This document shows, one piece after another, positions 45,435-57,245 of a stretch of DNA of 64,000 bases (positions within the stretch are counted from its first letter, which is position 1; each line of letters opens with the position of its first letter). The notes below the pieces were generated by a model. The model made no database searches. It saw only the letters and a program-made list of their open reading frames with translations, and had not been told where the DNA came from. The stretch is from Castor canadensis. Lineage: Eukaryota; Chordata; Mammalia; Rodentia; Castoridae. The stretch lies in the NCBI RefSeq assembly GCF_047511655.1, contig NC_133394.1, positions 144,856,343-144,920,342 of the forward strand, in the 5' to 3' direction. A program made the translations under genes and the position numbers.

Positions 45435-46685
45435 CGAGGCATATTTTCCTGGTTTCATCATACTTGCTGACTTTGAGAGCTGTAAGATATTGCTAGTCAG
45501 AAAAGAGCAAGGATGCTGAGCCTTGTTTGAAAACCAAGTGAATTTGACTGCAGCCTTGTTCTCAGAAAATGGGCAGCTCAGGCACTATCAGATGAGGTTT
45601 AATGATGAAATTATGTGACTGATCCTTTAGCCAATATGCTAGATTCTAGACGGTGATAATATTGTGGATTGTGAGGTTTATCTTGAAGCAAAGTGATTGC
45701 ACCATTTATTGCTTCAGCAACTACAAGGTTACCCTTGGTGAACTGGAACCACGGAGTCAGGGCAGAAGTCCTTGACTTTCTAGACCACAAAGCTTCCTAC
45801 AGAAGGAATTTGGCATTTGGAAGGGACCTAGGTGCTCACCCTTGCTTTACTGTGCAAATGTAGACAAATTACCTGTCCTCGCAAAGATTTTGTTCCTTTA
45901 TCCAGTTAATTTGAATACTTATCTTACATCTCATTAGTGTTAGTAGTCATATTTTAAAATAAAATGAGTGTATTTATGATACATGGAACATAGCAGATGT
46001 TCATTAAAGGGTCAATTTTAATATTGAGGTACTGAGCCAAGAAGCTTCGAGATGCATTTTAATATTTTAAATTGTATAATAAAACAATTAAACCCACTTC
46101 ACTGGATCTGTTCAGACAATTGATTTGAACTGAGTTTGATGTGAATTTTTTTGTGTGAGTTTTAAGGAGAGACTATAGTGGAACTCGAGGTTCTGGTGCA
46201 CAAGTTTTGGCTGTCTGTTGGTCCTGATCAATCATAAAAGATATAATATGCCCTGTCTAAAGTGATCAGCCTCTTATTATGGTTATTTCCGGCATGGATA
46301 TGCTTACTTGTAGGAAAGGATTTGGGTGTATCCTCAAGCACACAGTCTCAAAGAAGACCAGAATCCTGGGCCACTTCTGATCTCTGATATTCTGTGATAT
46401 GGAAATAATTTTACCTGTTCTTTTTCCTCTCATTTTTTTCTACCTATGACTTTTAAATAAATGAATGTAAATCAGGGATTGTTCTATTAACTACCATGTT
46501 TTCATAATGCTAGGCCTGAAAACTAAATTTATACTAAATAACTGGATGTGCCACCCCATCCTCAATTCCTAAATCATTCAGTGTGTGATTCTTCATAGAA
46601 TCAAGTATTTCTATTTCTTGAGCATCTTCACAGATTCCTTGCACTATAGATGAAGGGAAATGATATTTTCAGGTGTTTCCTTGAA
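45435..46685. other. Unassigned DNA
   Basis: No repeat or exon recognised with confidence. Confidence 0.35.
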
Positions 46686-46689
46686 TCAC

Positions 46690-46945
46690 CTGGTGCTTTG
46701 GAGTAGTGAAAGGGGACTTTGGTGGAACCAGGCTGACAAGATTCAAGTCATCCCTTTGCCAGTTCCTCATGGTGTAGCTTTGGGAAAGTTATGGAAACTT
46801 TCTGCACTACAATTTCCTCTTTGCCAGGAGAGTGTAATGATATTTAAGTCATCATTATGAGAATGAAATGAAAAAACAGAAAACAAAACATGGAAAGTGC
46901 TTAGAATAGTGCATACCATGGGATAATCATCCAGTAAATGTTATT
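46690..46945 (+). mobile_element. MIR fragment
   Basis: TGGAACCAGGCTGACAAGAT, GTAGCTTTGGGAAAGTTATG, ATGAGAATGAAATGAAA, AAGTGCTTAGAATAGTGC. Confidence 0.85.
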
Positions 46946-46949
46946 GTTC

Positions 46950-47825
46950 ATTCTCAAAATAATTTCTTGCCATGTGTCAGTCGTTGTGCCAGGAATTTGG
47001 AGACAATGGGTAAAGGGCAGCATAAGGGTCTGTGTGCAGATCTAGTACCCATACTCCTACCAGTTTTGAAGCAACTGAGAAATTGGCAAGAGAATCAGCA
47101 AATGGGGAGCAAAATGTTAGATTTGCCATGGAGAAAGTCTATCCAGATGTGCATTTCTTTGAGTGAGATTACAAATGGTCTTGTGAGCTCCCAACTCCTG
47201 ATCTAGGTCTTAGGGTAACCCTCCAGGGTAAGTTTGAGTCTATAGCCTAGATCTCCTTGTGGATCACTTCTCTCACTGATTCAGGTGGGGAAGGGAAGAG
47301 AGAGATCATTTCTTCAGTGCTTGACATCCTTGTAGATGAGCTCCACCCAATAGACCAATGGTGATTGCCATCATCCAGGTCAATGACTACACCTCAGACA
47401 GAGGTAAAAGACTGAGCAAGAGATCAGAGCAAGAGGCCTTTTAACTTCTAAGTAAGGTGAAAGCATCCTAGTTGCATAAAATCAAGGAAAGGAAGTGTGG
47501 TATATTCTTAGAAAACACTGTGTAATATCAAAAGATTACTTAATTTTAGGAAGAAATTTTATGACCATGCTTTCAAGCTTTCTTCACATCAATCTCACAG
47601 TCTAAATGAAAATAAAGGATGCTATCAAGTGCTCACAATTCCTTATGTGATGATCTAGCACTTTCAAGGTCTTGGAGATTTGGAACATTCCACATCCAAC
47701 TACAGGTTCAAAGTGAGAGAATAAAGTACTTACCACAAAACAGCCCCTCATAAAACTCTGCATTTGGATACACCTTCCTTCCAAGATATGTATTATAATT
47801 CACATTTGTTCAGTGCTTTCAGTTT
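46950..47825. other. Unassigned DNA
   Basis: No repeat or exon recognised. Confidence 0.35.
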
Positions 47826-47829
47826 TTTT

Positions 47830-48530
47830 ACTTCACTAGACTCATTTTATTGTGGCAATAACACTTAACATAAGGTCTATCTACCTAAAAAAAGTTTAAA
47901 TGTAAAATATTCAAGTGTATTTTATTTTGACGACAGGTATAATATTGTTCAGCAGATCATTAAAATGTATTCATCTTGCTTCACTGAAACTTTATACTCA
48001 TAGATTACTAAGTCTCGATTTATCCCTCCCTGGTCCTGTCTACCACCATTCTATTTTAGATATTGCATATAAGTGGGATTGTGTAGTGACTGTGTGGTGA
48101 CTGGCTTATTTCACTTTACATAATGTCTTCAAGGTTCATTTGTGTTGTCACATATGGCATATTTTTCTTCTCATATGGCATAATTTTAAAGGATGAATAA
48201 TAATCTATTGTATTTAATGCCATATTTTCTTTATCCATTCATCTGGCAGTGGACATTTGGGTTGTCTCTATCCACATCTTGGTTACTGTAAATACTGATA
48301 CAATACACATGGAAATGTTAATATCTCTTACACATTCAATTCTTTTAGATAAATACTCAGAAATGGAATCACTGGATCATATGGTAGTTCTATTTTTATT
48401 TTTTGGATTAACCTCTATTCTGTTTTCTGTAGCAGTGGTACCATTTTACATTCCCACTAATGGTGCAAGAGTTCCAGTTTCTCCAAATCCTCACCAACAT
48501 TTGGGTATTATTTTTGATAATAGTCCAAAA
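47830..48530 (-). mobile_element. Old L1M fragment (ORF2 end and 3' UTR)
   Basis: Antisense L1: AATATTGTTCAGCAGATCAT, TATAAGTGGGATTGTGTAGT, AATGGAATCACTGGATCATA, TTACATTCCCACTAATGGTG, CTCCAAATCCTCACCAACAT. The 118-codon plus-strand frame at 48249-48605 is antisense L1. Confidence 0.88.
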
Positions 48531-48534
48531 CCCT

Positions 48535-49715
48535 TTGAAAGAAACAATAGTTCCCCAAATAATTTCAGGACACCACTAGGTATGGAGTACAGGGCTTGGG
48601 CATAACCTATAATGGCTAGCAGAAGACACTCTCCTTCATTTTGGGGGAAGATTCAGTGTAAATGTGGCAAAAGCACATCAAGTAGCCACCTATCAAGACA
48701 ACTGTGACAGTTTTATGAAAACCAGGAACAAGTCTCTGTGACACTGTATGAATAAATGAATAAATTCCTGGCTGAGGGATGAGAGTGTGCCAAAGTCCTA
48801 TGGCTAAAGGGAAGAGGATTCTAGAAGACATCATCATGGCTGAAAGGTAGATGAAAGAAAGTCAGCTAACATAGTTATTATTCCCATTTCACAGAAGGAA
48901 AACCAACCTCAGAGCAAGGCATGGATTTCTAACATCACCACCATAGAGTGGAGGAATAGTACCTAGAGGCTATGTGAACCCCAAAACTCTGTCACACCTA
49001 TCTTCTTTCTCTATTCCTAAGCCTAACATGACATATGGAGAAGGTCAATGCTGGCAGGGGCATATTGGTCAGCTTTGAGTTTCAGTAGGGAGGGAGCTTC
49101 TAGGTGGGTTGTCTGGTTCCCAGTATCAAAAAAGGTACCTAAGTGTGTAGCCAGAGGAAAACAGTACTCCCCTCACCCTGCCTAACCTGCTCACTATTCA
49201 ATCTGAACCTCACAACACCTACATTTGTTTGTAATTCCTTTTTCCACTCTTCTCTCAGATTAATTTCCCAACACTTTTGAAGAATTGTGAGGAAAAAGAC
49301 AATAAACTAGAATAAACACAGACTGATGGCTGTGTGTGCTATAAAGGCAGGGCTGTACACACACACACACACACACGCTTTCATTTTTACTACTTCATTT
49401 TTTGACCTGGTGAGATCCACTGCTTGCTGCTCCCCTAATCTCACTAAACCAGTGGTATTTAACAGAGCTTAAGAGATTGTTGAGAGAATTCCACAAACTC
49501 TGTAGTCCTTCTCCACTCCATTCTTGCACACATGCACACATCTTTGTATGCATTTTTCAGGAATTGCACAACTTATCAAACCTGCTCCTAGGTCCTTCCT
49601 CCATTGTCACTATTATTTTGGACTCTCCCTCCCTTCCTCACTCCTTGATTTCTGTTTTGAGTGTCAGTACCTCCATAGAGACTCCAGAAAGCAAGTAACT
49701 GTGAAGAGAGCAATG
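48535..49715. other. Mostly unassigned; MIR scrap and (CA)n
   Basis: A MIR-like piece (antisense) sits at 48855-48965 (CCCATTTCACAGAAGGAAAA). A CA array lies at 49356-49376. The rest is unrecognised. Confidence 0.45.
49356..49376. repeat. (CA)n microsatellite
   Basis: About ten CA units. Confidence 0.95.
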
Positions 49716-49719
49716 ATCT

Positions 49720-49900
49720 GGGGACCAGAAATCCTGCCTGCATAGCCTGTCTCTGCCACTTATTTGCTCTGTCACCTTGGGTACATCACTCGTTCTTTCC
49801 GAGAATTTGTTCTTTCTCTGGGTCATCATTTCTTGCTCAGATTTTTGTAAGGATGAGATGAGTTTTAACATTGTAGTTCTTGCCATGGTGATGATGGTTG
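49720..49900 (+). mobile_element. MIR fragment
   Basis: CTCTGCCACTTATTTGCTCT, GTCACCTTGGGTACATCACT, GGGTCATCATTTCTTG, AAGGATGAGATGAGTTTTAA. Its 3' half lies in the duplicated block. Confidence 0.8.
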
Positions 49901-49998
49901 TAACAATTAATGAATGTCTCTGAGCCTCACATTCACTGTTTACCATGGCACATGTTAGATAAGCTGATTTCCAGTGCTTTCCAGATCATAAGTTAGAC
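49809..49998 (+). repeat. Local duplication, copy 1
   Basis: Aligns without gaps to 50718-50907 at a constant offset of 909. From 49812 to 49980 (169 bases) I count one difference (T/C in CATTCAC vs CATCCAC). Differences cluster in the last 18 bases, where the copies fade out. The left part is MIR sequence. Confidence 0.97.
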
Positions 49999-50425
49999 TT
50001 CTCCTCACCCCTTCAGCTCTCTATTGTCTGATTTTCCCTCTCACTAAGTACAGAGTATTATGAGGACCATCCTGAGGGTGCCAGCTGTGCTTTCTTAGCA
50101 GTAGTCATGGAAAGGCTCATGGTGAGGACAGATAAGGATTCTGAAACTGGAAGTGTTAATGCCTGGAAGAATAAAAGTCCTTCTGAGTCACAAACCAAGG
50201 AAAGAGATGACCTTTCAGGAGGCAGAGCAGGGCAGAGTGGCGTTAGGGGCAACTCGGAGTACTGAACATCTCTGTTTGCTCCCAAATCCCTTCTGGCCTG
50301 ATGGGCTATTTTTGGCCTAAGAGTCAGGTTTCATTATCATCACTGAAGATTGCTTTAAGTTTCCCTATGACTGTGCACAGAAATGAGCATCTCACAGGAG
50401 AGGAGAGTATGTAATGGATGTGATT
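49999..50425. other. Unassigned DNA between duplicate copies
   Basis: No repeat or exon recognised. Confidence 0.35.
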
Positions 50426-50429
50426 GTGC

Positions 50430-50620
50430 ATCAGAGTCAGGAGAACCAGGGCTCCTTCCCAACCCAGTGATGCCACTTACCTGCTCTGTGGGCTCCAGTA
50501 TTGCACTCAATCTTGGTAATTCCCTTTTTACTAATTTACACACTTGAGGACAATAGCAAATATTTCATAGGATTTCTTTGGAGATTAAATAATACATTGG
50601 AACTAATATGTGTTCACAGT
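50430..50620 (+). mobile_element. MIR-like fragment
   Basis: GAACCAGGGCTCCTTCCCAA, GATGCCACTTACCTGCTCTG and GAGATTAAATAATACATTGG follow MIR order. Confidence 0.65.
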
Positions 50621-50717
50621 AACCATGAAAAATAGAAAGATAGGTTTGTATAATCTGGTATGATTTTGACTATATACAAAATTAAACATTCAGCAAACAA
50701 GAGAAACCATTATGATT

Positions 50718-50907
50718 GCTCTTTCTCTGGGTCATCATTTCTTGCTCAGATTTTTGTAAGGATGAGATGAGTTTTAACATTGTAGTTCTTGCCATGGTGA
50801 TGATGGTTGTAACAATTAATGAATGTCTCTGAGCCTCACATCCACTGTTTACCATGGCACATGTTAGATAAGCTGATTTCCAGTGCTTTTTAGACCGTAA
50901 GTTAGGC
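50718..50907 (+). repeat. Local duplication, copy 2
   Basis: Second copy of the block at 49809-49998, same orientation. It lacks the MIR 5' half that precedes copy 1 and joins unrelated sequence at 50717, so copy 1 is probably the source. Confidence 0.97.
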
Positions 50908-50959
50908 TCGTCATTGGCTACTTTTAAACCCTACTTTTCCTAATTATTGGCTATCATAT

Positions 50960-51100
50960 TGGGTGAGTTTCTTATCCCTCTGTCTCATTACTTCCATCTG
51001 TGAAATGGGTATAATACCATGTAGTTGTAAGGTTTACATGAGTAAATTTATGGAGAACAGTACCTTGTATATGAAAGAAAATCTATGTGATACCTATTTT
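50960..51100 (+). mobile_element. MIR fragment
   Basis: TTCCATCTGTGAAATGGGTA, TAATACCATGTAGTTGTAAG, GTTTACATGAGTAAATTTAT. Confidence 0.85.
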
Positions 51101-51104
51101 TAAG

Positions 51105-51865
51105 GGTCTCATGCAATAAGAACATGAGAAAGTAGTGCCTTCTGAGTTTTTCAGCTCAAACAATGCCTTATTGAAATATCATGGCTTTCTCTTCATGGTT
51201 ATAAAATAACCGATGCTGCAGTTCCAAGTACGAGGACTCATACAATAAAACCCAAAGCAGGAAGGAAAGACTATCGCCCACGTTCTCTCTCCTCAGTCAA
51301 CTGTTGCTTTTTTCTTTCAGAAATCCTACACTTCACCTTATTTCTCATGGGCTGGTACCGGGTCACTGGCAAATGTAAATGAGGTCTTATGACACAGATG
51401 AATCACGTTTGGCCATCTGGAATTGGCAATCAAAATCAAAATACTGTTAGCAAATAAAAGGGGTATGCTTACTTGATAGACAGCTAACAGAATTGGGAAC
51501 ATCTTCATTTTAGAAATAATTATACAGGACTCAGACTGATCCAGTGACATAGCCATGGTCACGTGACCTGGAGGCATCAAGATCTGCATTGGAGCATAGA
51601 TTCTCTGACCCCAAATTTCTTTGTTCATGGTCATATATCACTTGCTTGTTGATAAGAAAGAACCATGAAGATACAGTGTATTGTTTTGAGACTAATGTAT
51701 TATAGGCCTCTGCTTTAAAGGGAAAATATGATATTTCATAAAGGAAATAGAAACTTGGGACAAGAATAAAGTCTGAAATTATTAGATAATTCCTTCAAAC
51801 AATAATTTTTGATAGACTGTATCTTCATTTCTTCTTCATATCTTCATTTCTTTGATATACTTTAT
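51105..51865. other. Mostly unassigned; MIR piece at 51490-51600
   Basis: The piece at 51490-51600 (TTCATTTTAGAAATAATTAT, GACATAGCCATGGTCACGTG) is probably antisense MIR. Nothing else recognised. Confidence 0.4.
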
Positions 51866-51869
51866 CTTC

Positions 51870-52145
51870 TATTTATTTGGTCACTCATTCATCTACTCAT
51901 TTATGCATCCATTTCTCCCTTCTATTCATCCATTTAATATCTCTTCTACCATCCCTTCATATATTCATCCTTCTATATATCAACTCACCTATTGCAGCAT
52001 CCATCAGCCTATCAATTGTCCTTTCCATCCATTAATTGATCTGTCAATTTATCATCTATCTTACCCATTTTACTCATCTACCCACTACTCTTTATTTTTC
52101 TGTCTCTTCTTCCTTTCTCTCTCCCTCCCTTCCTTCCTTCTCTCT
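51870..52145. repeat. Degenerate (ATCC/ATTC)n tetranucleotide region
   Basis: About 275 bases of CATC, ATTCATCC and TATC-like units without a perfect array, ending in CCTTCCTTCC. It underlies the serine/proline/tyrosine-rich frame at 51852-52211. Confidence 0.85.
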
Positions 52146-52149
52146 AGTT

Positions 52150-53055
52150 ACTCAAATTTCAGTCATTTGCACTGGCTTATTAACTGCCTCATTGTGCTAG
52201 ATGTTGGGTAGTGTAACAGCATGTAGGTCGTTCTTTGTCTTTAAGAAGTTTTCACTCTGTTTAATGGTAGGCAATTCCAATATCACATACTCAGTGCTAA
52301 CAGGGGCTTTCAATCTGTGGGTCTGATGTCCATTGGGCCTTCACGTCTGGGCAGGCAAGCTTAGTCAACTTTGCTCTGTCCTGAAACCAGCATGGTCGTG
52401 AGGTTTCTCAGTGCACCTGCATGGATGTTCCCGGTCCTGAGGCAGATGTCCTGCAGTCTAGCACAGTGTCTTTGGAATGAGCAAACACTCTTGCAGTTCC
52501 TCAGATGTTTTAAAACACCAACTACATTTGGCAAAGTGTTCTCCCTTGAATATTTAAAATCATATTTTATTTAAGGGAAATGACTTTCATAAATTTCTGA
52601 CTCATTTGAGCTTTATATCATTGTAATATTCTTTAAGAGCCAATTCGTGTCCAATAAGGCTTTTCACCTTGTTTAATGACTTTTTAAAATTCTCTTTGCT
52701 TGCAATCAAAAGTGTATAAGCCAATTTGAATGCCAGAGGGTTCAAGTTCAGTTCAGAGTGCTCAAGTCATGAATTGTGAGAGAATTTTAAGTTGCTAAAA
52801 TGAGTTCTGCTCATCTATATTCAATTCTGTGTCCCTGGTGATTAGCCCTGCATGGACTCAGCATGGACATCATCTGAGGTTTGAAGGACTGTACTGTTCA
52901 CTGAACATTTAAAAATGACTTAGGCAAATCTTTCCTTATGCATATCTAGCTTGTCCCTAGCAGAGAAACTGGGCTTATGTTTCTAATCTTGAGCAACTGA
53001 GATGGAAGAATTGAAAACAACCATGGTACTCTTTATTTTGCTGCATTGCAATTGG
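52150..53055. other. Unassigned DNA
   Basis: No repeat or exon recognised. Confidence 0.35.
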
Positions 53056-53059
53056 AGCT

Positions 53060-53190
53060 CATTTTATATCCATAGAAATCCTGGGCAGTCAATTTTATCT
53101 CCATGTTATTGACAAAAAAACTCAGGCTCAGAGAGGTAAATTTTGACCAAGTTGCATAGCTAGAATTGTCAGAGAAGGTTGTCAGGACTT
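53060..53190 (-). mobile_element. MIR fragment
   Basis: Antisense MIR: TTTTATCTCCATGTTATTGA, CTCAGGCTCAGAGAGGTAAA, CCAAGTTGCATAGCTAG. Confidence 0.9.
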
Positions 53191-53194
53191 TAGA

Positions 53195-53775
53195 ATTCAT
53201 TTCTTTCTGTGCCTTCCTTGCTCAATAAACTTGTAGAATATTAGCTAAGGAAAAGACTCAGCAGGAAGAAGGTTGAGGATTCATTCAGGGCATTCTAGCT
53301 CTAGGAAATATAGCCAATAGCTCTCATACATTTTTCTGTTTGGCTTCTGGATAACACAGCTGCCTCACCTATTGTCATGTTTCTAAAGAAGTATAATAGA
53401 TCTCTTGAAGTCGTCTCAAGATTTTATGGATCCATTTAGCAGTAAAGGAACAATAACATCAAGATCTGGGAATCTTCACAATATGGGACTATTTAAAAAC
53501 TTCTCCTGTATAATCCTGGCCTTCACTGGTTTGGAAACAGTTTGATCTTCCTTTCCTAGATCCTTTGTTGTATCTCTCATTGATCCGTCTCTTGGATCCT
53601 TTCCTGGGTCTCAGCTATTGACCATTTCCAGAGGCATCAGAGCTTGCTCATTTAGCTCTCCTCTCCTTCAGATAGACTGCTGAAACCAGACAATGGTGAT
53701 CAGAATGGCTAGAGCAGTCACCTTACACTATGACCACATGATAACCACTAGAATGAAGGTCGCCAACAGTGGCCA
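53195..53775. other. Unassigned DNA
   Basis: No repeat or exon recognised. Confidence 0.35.
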
Positions 53776-53779
53776 GATA

Positions 53780-54105
53780 ATTGCAAGAACAATTGCCCTT
53801 CACCAAGGATTTATGGAGGTTAATTATCCTTTCATTGCGTAGCACCAAACACCATGCCTTGCCCAAGTTTATGTCCTTATACTATGGCTTCTTCCTTACT
53901 AGAGTGCCTTCCTCTCCTGTCCCTGACTGTCAACTAAATACAAGAGTCACTACACTCACCAAACCTTTAAGACTTACCCAAGCAGAAACAAACTTCCTTC
54001 TCTTGTGAGGACCCACTTACATAAAAGAATATACCCAAAATGTGCTAACCTCTGCTTATAGTGTTGTTCTGTTTGTGTATTGCTTTTACATATATTAAAG
54101 CCATG
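53780..54105 (+). mobile_element. L2-like fragment
   Basis: CACCATGCCTTGCCCAAG, AGTGCCTTCCTCTCCTGTCC and CAAACCTTTAAGACTTACCC fit the L2 3' part, in diverged form. Confidence 0.5.
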
Positions 54106-54109
54106 ATTT

Positions 54110-54240
54110 TGACTTTTACTAGGTATTAGTATTATGCCCATTTTAAAGATGAGGAAATGAAAAAGCAGAATTTTTTTCTCAAGGTCTTTCAGCTCATCAA
54201 TAGTGCCACTGACAACAAAACGATAACCCTTAATCCTAAA
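54110..54240 (-). mobile_element. MIR fragment
   Basis: Antisense MIR: ATTATGCCCATTTTAAAGAT, GAGGAAATGAAAAAGCAGAA, CTCAAGGTCTTTCAGCTCAT. Confidence 0.85.
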
Positions 54241-54244
54241 CTTT

Positions 54245-54665
54245 GTGTTATGGTTTGGATATGAAGCGCCTACTCCCCTTCAAGCTCAGATATTGAAGTC
54301 CCCAGCTAGTGGATCCAATTATTGAAGGGTGATTGGATTATGAGGGCACTGACCTAATTAATGGTTTAATCCACTGATGTTAATGGACTTTTGGGAGGTG
54401 GTAGCAACTGTAGAAGATAGAGGCTGATTAGAGGGAGTCAGTCATTAGGGATGTGCCTTTGAAGGCATATCTTGTCCCCAGCTTCTTCTCTCTGATTCCT
54501 GGCTTCCACAAGGTAAGCAACAATCTTTGCCACAAGCTGCCACCGCTATGATGTTCTGCCTTGCCTCAGACCCAAAGCAAAGGAGCCAATATTCACTGGA
54601 CTGAAATTTCTGAAACCATGAGCCCAACAAAACTTGTCTGTCTCAGGGCCATAATTAAGAAAAAC
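54245..54665 (+). mobile_element. LTR-like repeat (MaLR-like)
   Basis: TGTTATGGTTTGGATATGAA at the start, GTCCCCAGCTAGTGGATCC, TGATGTTCTGCCTTGCCTCA, TGAAACCATGAGCCCAACAA near the end. Family name uncertain; same class as 36430-36890. Confidence 0.75.
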
Positions 54666-54839
54666 TTAACTATAAATAACATAGCTGGCTACTGAGCAGT
54701 AGATGGGTCAGGTGTACAGTTTCAGATTAGGCATTTCTAGAACTACATTGTTCTACATCACTCATTAATGACGTGCCTATGGTCTTTTTATCCTAGAATG
54801 AATAGAATTATGACTTTATAACTTAGTAGAAAGAGTAAG

Positions 54840-54970
54840 AGAAATTCACACAATCTTGTGCTCAAATCTGGGTTAGGAAACCAAGTGACTCAGCATCTCT
54901 GAGGCCATTTCTTATTGTCAGTAATGGGAATCTTAATACCAATGCCACAGACTTAGTTTTCTCCAATATA
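54840..54970 (+). mobile_element. MIR-like fragment
   Basis: TGCTCAAATCTGGGTTAGG, GACTCAGCATCTCTGAGGCC and GTAATGGGAATCTTAATACC follow MIR order. Confidence 0.7.
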
Positions 54971-55164
54971 TATTTCTTTCATTCTCCTTTGGAATAAGGA
55001 CTCACTACCCAGAGTGCAGACTATATTTTTGAGCTATTTTTGCAGCTTTTGACTAATTAAGGCCAGTGATATGCATGTTGAAGTGTTATAGGTCCCTACA
55101 CAAACTTAGAAAAAAGACAAGGGAAAAATTAACTTTGCCCTTATTCTTTGTCCTTTCCATTCAT

Positions 55165-55370
55165 TGATTCCATTCTTGGCTTCTTAGGAGGCAGAGATAG
55201 AAGGTTAGTGTTCCAAGGCTGGCCTGGGCAAAAAGCTCTTGACCCTACTTGGAAAACAAACTAAAACAGCAAAAGGACTGGTGCAAGGTTCAAGTGGTAG
55301 AACACTTACCTAGTAAGCACAAGGCCTTCTGTTCAATTCCCAATCTTCCAAAAAAGCAACAACAATGAAA
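55165..55370 (+). mobile_element. Composite 7SL/B1 + ID-like SINE
   Basis: Left half: CTTCTTAGGAGGCAGAGATA and CCAAGGCTGGCCTGGGC (7SL-like). Right half: tRNA-like GGTTCAAGTGGTAGAACACT (A-box region) and TCTGTTCAATTCCC (B box), then an A-rich tail. The left 5' end is shortened. Pol III-transcribed family mobilised by L1. Confidence 0.88.
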
Positions 55371-55489
55371 AGAAGCTAAATGGGGATGAATGGGTTGGAA
55401 GGTAGAGGTAGTACTCATACAAGTTTAGGTTTTTTAAGCCTCAAGTGGGACAATGTTCTTTACTATCCGTAGTTAGTTCATTGACCTTA

Positions 55490-55820
55490 AGATATGTTGA
55501 ATGTCCCTTATCTGAAATTCTTGGTGCCAGAATTGTTTCAGATTTTAGATTTTTTTCAGATCTGTGAAATACTACACTACATAATGAGTTACCTTGAGAT
55601 GGAACTCAAATCTAAACACAAAACTCACTTATGTTTCTTACGCTCCTTATACACATTGTCTGGGGGTAATTTTATACAATATTTTTGGTGCATCTGTGTT
55701 TTGACCTGTTACATGAGGGCAGGTATGAAATTTTACACTTGCAGTATAAGATCAGCACAAAAAGTTTCAGATTTTGTAGTATTTTGGATTTTTAGATTAG
55801 GAATGTTCAACTTATACTCA
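55490..55820 (+). mobile_element. Tc1/mariner-type non-autonomous element
   Basis: The left end GTTGAATGTCCCTTATCTGA is mirrored by the right end, whose reverse complement begins GTTGAACATTCCTAATCTA; about 24 bases match imperfectly. TA dinucleotides flank both ends. Internal AATGAGTTACCTTGAGATGG and GGTAATTTTATACAATATTT match a dispersed mammalian pogo/Tigger-like family. No transposase; the 112-codon frame within is incidental. Confidence 0.8.
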
Positions 55821-55904
55821 GAAAGAAAGTAAACAAAATTCCTTATTTAATTATCTCATTCTGATTTTTCCTAACTTGGGAAGCAGCTGGAATGGTGGGA
55901 GATA

Positions 55905-56110
55905 AATTAGACATTTATTGAGTACCCATCTGTCTCAAAGTGTTTATGTATGTTATGTGCTTAATCCAATCCTTTTACAACCATTATAAAGTAAGTGCTA
56001 TTCCCAATTGGGAGACTGGAAGAATGGAAGTCAAGAGTGATTAGCAAGTCACCCCAGGTCATAGAGTGAGTAAATATGAGAACTGGAATTTATACCAAGC
56101 CTAGCCACAC
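55905..56110 (-). mobile_element. MIR fragment
   Basis: Antisense MIR: GACATTTATTGAGTACCCAT, TGTTATGTGCTTAATCCAAT, TTAGCAAGTCACCCCAGGTC, GAGAACTGGAATTTATACC. Confidence 0.93.
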
Positions 56111-56114
56111 CCTA

Positions 56115-56630
56115 GGCTATTTAAAAACAATTTCTTTAAAGCCTTTGACAAGAGAACATGTTTTAAGAGAAAAAAAAAAGCCCAAAACAAAAAACTTCTC
56201 TCTCACCTGAGTAAGCTTGAATTTCTACCTTACCTATGACTAAGATGGAAAGGATTGGTATTTTTATCTGCTCACATCCCTGGAGGCACTGGCTCTGCCC
56301 TTTGTGGGAGCCCTGGCAAGTTCTGCATCCTTACCAAAATACCCACCCCAAATTAAATGATCTGATAGGTTGTGACAAGGCTGGCCTTCAAGAGCTGTAT
56401 CATGCCCAGTGACCCACCTCAGCTTTCTTTAGTAAGCGCTGCTGCACACTGAAAATGCCACTTTCCACCCACCTGCTATGGGCTCAGGAAAGCTCAATCA
56501 GACAGTGAAACACCCTTGTGACACCATGTGAGTAAAGCAATTCATCTGAGTTCTTCCAAAGGTATATGGGGCTTATCATGACTTTTTCAAAATGAGTTCA
56601 TACCTGGTTACTTCTTTTTAAAAATATTAG
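56115..56630. other. Unassigned DNA
   Basis: No repeat or exon recognised. Confidence 0.35.
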
Positions 56631-56634
56631 CTAA

Positions 56635-56790
56635 ATTAATTTTACAAAGGAATTTCATTGTGATATTCACAATGTGTATAGAATATACTTTAATCAAATT
56701 CATTCCACATATGTTACTCTTTCTTAGCCACCCTCCCTTTCCCCCACTCCTTTTGAGTTTTGGTGAGCTTCATTGTGCTATTTTCATATA
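56635..56790 (-). mobile_element. L1 3' UTR fragment
   Basis: AAGGAATTTCATTGTGATAT, TACTTTAATCAAATTCATTC and the CTTTCCCCCACTCC segment resemble the antisense L1 tail at 1530-1660. Confidence 0.65.
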
Positions 56791-57004
56791 TACTTAAGGC
56801 AATGTCTGTAGCTAAAGCTATGCCTTTGGACTGTGCATCTGAGTTCTCATGAGGATTTTATAGTAACATGTCAAATACAAATGATTTTGGACACAATGTC
56901 TTAAATAGCAGTACTGAGCACACTACTTTCCACCCTGCACCATGATCAGACATTTTCACATATAACTTGCTTCACTTTCCATCAGGTGGTACAGGCTTTT
57001 CCCC

Positions 57005-57245
57005 CAATCTTTAGATCTGAACTGGCTTGGTGATGTGCTTTGGGCAATGGATATGGCAGAAGTCATAAAGTGCCAGTTCCAGGCATTTGCTCACTCTCTT
57101 TTGGGACTCTGCCCAGTCCCAGTGTAAACAAGCTGGGACTGGCCCACAGAGGATTAGAAACTGTGGGACAGAGACAAACCATTGCAACAAAGCCGCCCTA
57201 GTTCAGACCTTCCATCCCACAGTGAACCAAGACTCAAAACTGAGC
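57005..57245 (+). mobile_element. MLT1-like LTR fragment
   Basis: CTGAACTGGCTTGGTGATGT, GCTTTGGGCAATGGATATGG, CAGAAGTCATAAAGTGCCAG and TTCCAGGCATTTGCTCACTC match the 5' third of an old MLT1. Confidence 0.7.

Noticed and set aside
48249..48605. 118-codon frame
   Set aside because: Antisense of L1 ORF2 end.
51852..52211. 119-codon frame with repeated Ser-Ile-His-Pro wording
   Set aside because: Translation of a degenerate tetranucleotide repeat.
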